Shown: positions 41,370-45,383 of the stretch, piece by piece
Position numbering within the stretch: the stretch's first letter is position 1
Layout: each line of letters starts with the position of its first letter
Assembly (NCBI GenBank): GCA_016927315.1
Contig: JAFGMV010000043.1
Coordinates: 1-45,383, forward strand
DNA from: Anaerolineales bacterium
GTDB lineage: Bacteria > Chloroflexota > Anaerolineae > Anaerolineales > Villigracilaceae
DNA length: 45,383 nucleotides
Reading direction: 5' to 3'
Translations under genes and position numbers: made by a program
Notes under the pieces: model-generated
What the model was told of the DNA's origin: nothing
Databases searched by the model: none
The model's input: the letters and a program-made list of their open reading frames with translations, nothing else

Positions 41370-42470
41370 TCAGACGATATAATCTGGTTCAACCTCGCGC
41401 ACATAATTCATGCCGCCAACCTGCCTGGCCAATCCTTTTAATTCCATTAAAGCCAATGCAGCCGAAACTTTTTCAATTGGCAGCTCCACCTGATTGCGAA
41501 TATCATCAATGTGCAGAGGCTCAGATGATAACACTTCATACAACCTGGCTTCAACTGCATCTGCTGGAAGAACGCTCCGTACCGCACGCTGTTTGGATAG
41601 CGTGTTTATTTCTAACATATCCAGCAAATCATTTGGATCAAGCAAAGGAAACGCACCTTGTTGGATCAATCGATTGGGCCCAATGCTTAGAGGAGCAAGT
41701 ATACTTCCTGGCACCGCAAACACATCCCGACCTTGTTCAGCAGCGAATTCAGCTGTAATCAATGCGCCGCCGGTCTTGCCAGATTCCACAACAACCACTG
41801 CTGCGGATAAACCAGATATTATCCGGTTGCGCGGAGGAAAGTTCGTACTATCGGGGGGTGTCTCCAGCGCATAATCGCTTACTACGGCGCCATTATGCGT
41901 TATTTGCTCGGCAAGTTTTTTATGTTCAGGCGGATAAATTCGGTCGACGCCTGACCCAAGTACTGCAATGGTACGCCCACCCGCTTTAAGGGCTGCTCGA
42001 TGTGCAGCCGCATCCACCCCACGCGCCAACCCGCTAACCACAGTGACGCCATGCCTTGCAAGTACTGCGGCCAGGCGTTCGGTAACCTGGCGCCCATAAG
42101 GTGTAATTTGCCGGGTACCAACAACAGCTACGGCCAGATCATCTTCACTTTTTAGTTCGCCGCTCACATATAAAACCGGCGGCGGCTGAGAGATATCCTT
42201 TAATCTACGTGGATATTCCCTGTCATTCCAGGTTAGTACCTCTACGCTATGGGTATCGATCTTTTTCCAAATATCTTCCAAATCCAAGGTCGCGCGCACT
42301 GCAATAAGTCGCTCAACAATTTTCGCACTGAGACCCGAGGAAACCAAATCATGAGGAGCTGCTTGCCAGGCAGTCGTTAAATCACCAAAATAGTCCAGCA
42401 ATCCCCTGATCCGTACTGCGCCAATCCCCTTGACCTTATTGAAAGCAATCCAATAACACTTTTCATTCAT
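41370..42470 (-). CDS. dprA: DNA-processing protein DprA
   Basis: A 366-residue DprA that protects incoming single-stranded DNA and loads RecA during natural transformation. An N-terminal helix-hairpin region (GIGAVRIRGLLDYFGD) precedes the Rossmann-like core: AVVGTRQITPYGRQV, VSGLARGVDAAAHRAAL, VLGSGVDRIYPPEH, FPPRNRIISGLS and GALITAEFAAEQGRDVFAVPG. A C-terminal DprA winged helix (about 300-366) closes it. ATG 42470, after GGGGTG, is taken over the ATG four codons upstream. No other competence genes are in the window. Confidence 0.94.
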   Translation of the reverse strand: MNEKCYWIAFNKVKGIGAVRIRGLLDYFGDLTTAWQAAPHDLVSSGLSAKIVERLIAVRATLDLEDIWKKIDTHSVEVLTWNDREYPRRLKDISQPPPVLYVSGELKSEDDLAVAVVGTRQITPYGRQVTERLAAVLARHGVTVVSGLARGVDAAAHRAALKAGGRTIAVLGSGVDRIYPPEHKKLAEQITHNGAVVSDYALETPPDSTNFPPRNRIISGLSAAVVVVESGKTGGALITAEFAAEQGRDVFAVPGSILAPLSIGPNRLIQQGAFPLLDPNDLLDMLEINTLSKQRAVRSVLPADAVEARLYEVLSSEPLHIDDIRNQVELPIEKVSAALALMELKGLARQVGGMNYVREVEPDYIV

Positions 42471-42490
42471 ACAACACCCCATACGACGAC

Positions 42491-43066
42491 TTAGTCAACC
42501 TGATAATTTTCAACCAATCCTGGAATAAGATGTACCTTCATTAATTTTTGGCTCAAATCCACTTCCAGCACCACTGATGGAATAGCCGGCAGTAACAAAT
42601 CCTTTTCGGTCGGTCTTTTTACAACATAAACATCGTTCGCGCCCGTTTTAATAACTTCGACCAATGTACCCAACAGTCGAGACTTGTCATCGAACACTTG
42701 TAAATCGATCAACTGGTAGTCATAAAAACTGCCATCAGAAAGCTCGGGCAGATCCGCTGCTGTGATCCAAACGGATTGGTTGCGAAATTCTTCAACCGAA
42801 TCTCGACTATGTAGATTCTCTAATTGAATCAAAAGTCCTTTGGCATGTTCCCGGACAGATGTTAGCTTGAAAGGACGTTTATTGTCGCCTACATAGATTT
42901 GACGGTCTGCGGTATTGAACACATCAATACCAACCAACAACTCCATCAAGATTTCACCCCGAATACCATGAGGGCGGCGCAATCTTCCAACGACCAAATA
43001 CACAGGCTCGCCGATTGATGGCGAGCCTGTGTCGGCCTGAATTAAATTTCTGGCAGATGTCATCAT
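42491..43066 (-). CDS. rimM: Ribosome maturation factor RimM
   Basis: A 191-residue RimM that helps assemble the 30S head around S19. The N-terminal RimM barrel starts VVGRLRRPHGIRGEILMELL. The C-terminal PRC barrel has YDYQLIDLQVFDDKSRLLG and GANDVYVVKRPTEKDLLLPAIPSVV. The start overlaps the khpA stop (ATGA). The usual downstream trmD is missing and dprA follows instead. Confidence 0.95.
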   Translation of the reverse strand: MMTSARNLIQADTGSPSIGEPVYLVVGRLRRPHGIRGEILMELLVGIDVFNTADRQIYVGDNKRPFKLTSVREHAKGLLIQLENLHSRDSVEEFRNQSVWITAADLPELSDGSFYDYQLIDLQVFDDKSRLLGTLVEVIKTGANDVYVVKRPTEKDLLLPAIPSVVLEVDLSQKLMKVHLIPGLVENYQVD

Positions 43067-43299
43067 TGAGGCTCAATAACTTCCAAGGAAGCCTGCTTGC
43101 CTTCACGTTCAGCAGCCACTCTCAGCAAGGAACGAATGGAATTAGCAACGCGTCCGCTTTTTCCAATCACGCGTCCCATATCATCTTTTGCCACACGCAG
43201 CTCTAACCGGATTCTATTACCAGTTTTTAATTCCCTGACATCAACCTGATCAGGGGCATCTACCAGCGAACGGGTAATATACTCAATCAATTCTTTCAC
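43063..43299 (-). CDS. khpA: KH-domain RNA-binding protein KhpA
   Basis: A 78-residue single KH domain with the GxxG loop in GRVIGKSGRVANSIRSLL. Proteins of this type bind many RNAs, often with KhpB/Jag. The position between rpsP and rimM is the standard one in many bacteria. It starts 31 nt after rpsP and overlaps rimM by ATGA. Confidence 0.94.
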   Translation of the reverse strand: MKELIEYITRSLVDAPDQVDVRELKTGNRIRLELRVAKDDMGRVIGKSGRVANSIRSLLRVAAEREGKQASLEVIEPQ

Positions 43300-43330
43300 G
43301 CATGCCCCTTTCTAACAGATAGGAAAATCA

Positions 43331-43675
43331 TCAATCCTGGCGGGTTTTGGAACTTACATTACGCTTCCCGGCAGCCTCAGCAGCTTCAGTCATCAGGTTT
43401 TCAATATCTTCTCCTGCCTTGAAACGCTGCCAGCGATCTAGTACTCCTGCAGACTTGAAAATTTGCTCAACCGAATCACTTAATTGAGCGCCTTTGTTCA
43501 TCCAATCAAACACCCGATCTTCTTTGACTGTAATTGTTGCAGGTTCAGTCCGTGGGTTATACATACCAAGAATTTCCAAGAAACGTCCATCTCGTGGACT
43601 CTCTTTGTCAGCTGCGACAATACGATAGGAAGGCTGCCCCTTCATGCCAATACGGCGTAAACGAATACGAACCAT
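43331..43675 (-). CDS. rpsP: 30S ribosomal protein S16
   Basis: A 114-residue S16, with the family start MVRIRLRRIGMKGQPSYRIVAAD and the strip GRFLEILGMYNPRTEP. The first 85 residues are the ribosomal core; the last 25-30 (Ala/Glu/Lys-rich) are an extension. AAGGAG precedes the ATG. The 140-bp gap to ffh has a TATAAT at 43721-43716 on the minus strand with a poor -35, so a second promoter here is possible. Confidence 0.97.
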   Translation of the reverse strand: MVRIRLRRIGMKGQPSYRIVAADKESPRDGRFLEILGMYNPRTEPATITVKEDRVFDWMNKGAQLSDSVEQIFKSAGVLDRWQRFKAGEDIENLMTEAAEAAGKRNVSSKTRQD

Positions 43676-43814
43676 CGAAAACGATCTCCTTTAAATTTCA
43701 CTAATTTCTATATTTATTATATCTGAACCAACGAGGTGAGAGGGCACGAAAGGATGTGCGCTTCATCGGCAAAGATACATGAACAAACTGGTGCAATAAC
43801 ACCCGTCTATTATA

Positions 43815-45140
43815 TCAGCCAAATAAGCCAGGCAAGCCCCCACGACCACCTGTCTTTTGTAACCGTTTGAAGAGTTTTTGCGTTTGTTTAAACTGCTTCA
43901 ACAAGCGATTCACTTCTTGTACTTCGGTGCCAGAACCTGCTGCAATGCGTCTGCGCCGGCTGGCATTTAAAATGTCCGGAGTTTGGCGTTCTTTGATGGT
44001 CATAGAATTGATAATGGCTTCAGAGCGCTTGAATTGCCGTTCAATCTCCTGCGGATCAGTCTGACGAGCAGCCTGACCCAACTGACCCGGAAGCATGTTG
44101 ATAATCTGCCCCATAGGACCCATTTTCCGCATCTGCCTTATTTGGTCCAGCCAATCCTCCAAGGAGAACTGGCCCTTTAGAAGGCGCTCAGCTTGCTTCT
44201 GTGCAGATTGATTGTCAAAAGCTTCTTCTGCCTTTTCTATCAGTCCAATCACATCTCCCATTCCAAGGATACGGGAGGAAAGTCGAACCGGGTCGTAAGC
44301 TTCCAGAGCATCAAGTTTCTCACCTGTCCCTAGAAATTTAATTGGAACACCTGTCACTGATCGAATAGAGATTGCCGCCCCCCCACGAGCATCCCCGTCC
44401 ATTTTTGCCAGGACCAAACCCGTCAGAGGAACAGCCCCCCGAAAACCTTCTGCAACCGAAAGTGCTTCTTGCCCAATCATTGCATCAATCACTAACAAGG
44501 TTTCGACCGGAGAAACTCTATCGGAAATCGACTTCAACTCACGCATCAATTCCTGATCAAGCTGCGAACGGCCAGCGGTATCCACAATCACCACGCTGAA
44601 TCCGCCCTTTTGTGCTCTTTCAAAGGCTTGCCTTGCCAAATCCGGTGGTTTCAGGTTTGCATTTGCCTCAACAGGTACATCCAGCCGCTGACCCAGCGCC
44701 TGCAGCTGCTGGATTGCCGCCGGACGATAAGGATCTCCGGCAACCAGCATCACCCGTTCCCCTTTTGCCCTTAAAAAACGAGCTAATTTCCCAGCTGCGG
44801 TAGTCTTTCCGGCGCCTTGCAAACCGACCAACATGATTACACGTGGCTTTGGTCCACTGAAATTGAGCGGGATTGGTTCGCCCAGCATCGCGATTAGTTC
44901 TTCATTTACGATTTTAATGATCTGTTGTCCCGGGTTGAGCGCCCTGGATACCTCTGCCCCCACAGCCCTTTCACGTATACTGGCTACAAAATCTTTAACA
45001 ACATTGTAGTGAACATCAGCTTCAAGCAAAGCCAGACGAACCTCCCGCATGGCGACATTTACATCTTCAGCGGAAAGCTTCCCACGCCGTTTCAGCTGGT
45101 CAAAGATTTGGTTAAGTCGTCCGGTTAGCGTCTCAAACAT
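43815..45140 (-). CDS. ffh: Signal recognition particle protein Ffh (SRP54)
   Basis: A 441-residue SRP GTPase that binds signal sequences and 4.5S/6S-type SRP RNA. The N domain is 1-85. The G domain has GLQGAGKTTAAGKLA, GDPYRPAAIQQL, DTAGRSQLDQELM, AKMDGDARGGAA and GTGEKLDALEAYDP. The Met-rich M domain has RKMGPMGQIINMLPG and the RNA-binding RRRRIAAGSGTEVQEVN. The frame is open to the window edge, but ATG 45140 matches the family N-terminus (MFETLTGRLNQIF), has GGGGTG before it and follows a promoter. It probably leads the rpsP-khpA-rimM-dprA-manC-topA run. Confidence 0.97.
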   Translation of the reverse strand: MFETLTGRLNQIFDQLKRRGKLSAEDVNVAMREVRLALLEADVHYNVVKDFVASIRERAVGAEVSRALNPGQQIIKIVNEELIAMLGEPIPLNFSGPKPRVIMLVGLQGAGKTTAAGKLARFLRAKGERVMLVAGDPYRPAAIQQLQALGQRLDVPVEANANLKPPDLARQAFERAQKGGFSVVIVDTAGRSQLDQELMRELKSISDRVSPVETLLVIDAMIGQEALSVAEGFRGAVPLTGLVLAKMDGDARGGAAISIRSVTGVPIKFLGTGEKLDALEAYDPVRLSSRILGMGDVIGLIEKAEEAFDNQSAQKQAERLLKGQFSLEDWLDQIRQMRKMGPMGQIINMLPGQLGQAARQTDPQEIERQFKRSEAIINSMTIKERQTPDILNASRRRRIAAGSGTEVQEVNRLLKQFKQTQKLFKRLQKTGGRGGLPGLFG

Positions 45141-45165
45141 ATGGGGGCACCCCAAAAACGGAACG

Positions 45166-45194
45166 ATTGTAGCTTGGAAACACCCGGAGGTCAA
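45166..45194 (-). promoter_or_regulatory. ffh promoter
   Basis: Minus strand: TTGACC (45194-45189), 17-nt spacer, TACAAT (45171-45166). The predicted start near 45159 gives a leader of about 20 nt. The remaining 190 bp to the window end show no gene. Confidence 0.7.
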
Positions 45195-45383
45195 GAGTGA
45201 AATCAACTGGGGGTGTATGTCAATTCGAGGGCGAGCCATGAGCAAACGCCCAACTCCCAGACTAAGTCCTTTGTCTTCCGGCCACAAAGCGCCCCAAAAG
45301 GAACGAGAAATGCCGGCGGAGTGAATAAAAAGAAGTCCCGGCTGAATAAAAACCACACGGTACCTTTTACCAAAAAGATGCGC

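Overview
The window reads as a chromosomal segment of a member of Chloroflexota, most likely class Anaerolineae. The assignment is inferred from gene content: a DUF5679-TopA fusion, an FhaA/FhaB-like pair next to a RodA-type protein, Thr/Pro-rich surface proteins and lipoproteins, a nickel superoxide dismutase, and an ffh-rpsP-khpA-rimM run. No rRNA is present to confirm it. There is no phage, intact insertion sequence or CRISPR array. Genes lie on both strands, often convergent across clear hairpin terminators.

Region by region. 1-590: the tail of an unknown membrane protein and a palindromic, MITE-like element. 591-6211: mutS, a K+-independent-type membrane pyrophosphatase (hppA) and an A-type Fe-S carrier. 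6263-12803: two SH3-like surface proteins, a zinc-ribbon protein, then an operon of FhaA-like, FhaB-like, mtnP and one protein that joins a complete RodA/FtsW polymerase to a penicillin-binding-protein domain lacking its catalytic serine. 12897-15339: ferredoxin, nickel superoxide dismutase (sodN) with its maturation protease (sodX), and an EamA transporter. 15687-23021: a DUF4190 protein, malQ-glgA (glycogen metabolism), a FabH-like synthase, a CDF-like transporter, a radical SAM protein and a Ddn-like flavin/F420 protein. 23643-29210: a glutaredoxin-thioredoxin reductase fusion, a second glutaredoxin, a NYN-domain protein, a GT4 glycosyltransferase, tRNA-Thr(CGU) and an S1-domain protein.

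29382-36059 is the most interesting part. On the minus strand, ftsY and prfB (the latter with the classic RF2 +1 frameshift) run with almost no gaps into a cell-envelope acylation cassette built like a dlt operon. It encodes a 42-residue single-pass microprotein ending in the hexapeptide WIYQGF, an MBOAT acyltransferase, a membrane-anchored SGNH-type transferase, an acyl carrier protein and an acyl-adenylating ligase. The microprotein matches the DltX-type acyl-shuttle layout (aromatic-Ile-Tyr-x-x-Phe). The ligase looks more like a fatty-acyl-AMP/acyl-CoA ligase than DltA, so the transferred acid is probably not D-alanine.

36166-45383: thioredoxin, twin lipoproteins, topA, manC, dprA, rimM, khpA, rpsP and ffh, most of them on the minus strand in translation/secretion order.

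Several genes (mutS, the zinc-ribbon gene, the CDF-like gene, the radical SAM gene, the NYN gene and ftsY) have a -10-like box 6-9 nt before the start codon and no Shine-Dalgarno sequence. This suggests that leaderless transcripts are common here.
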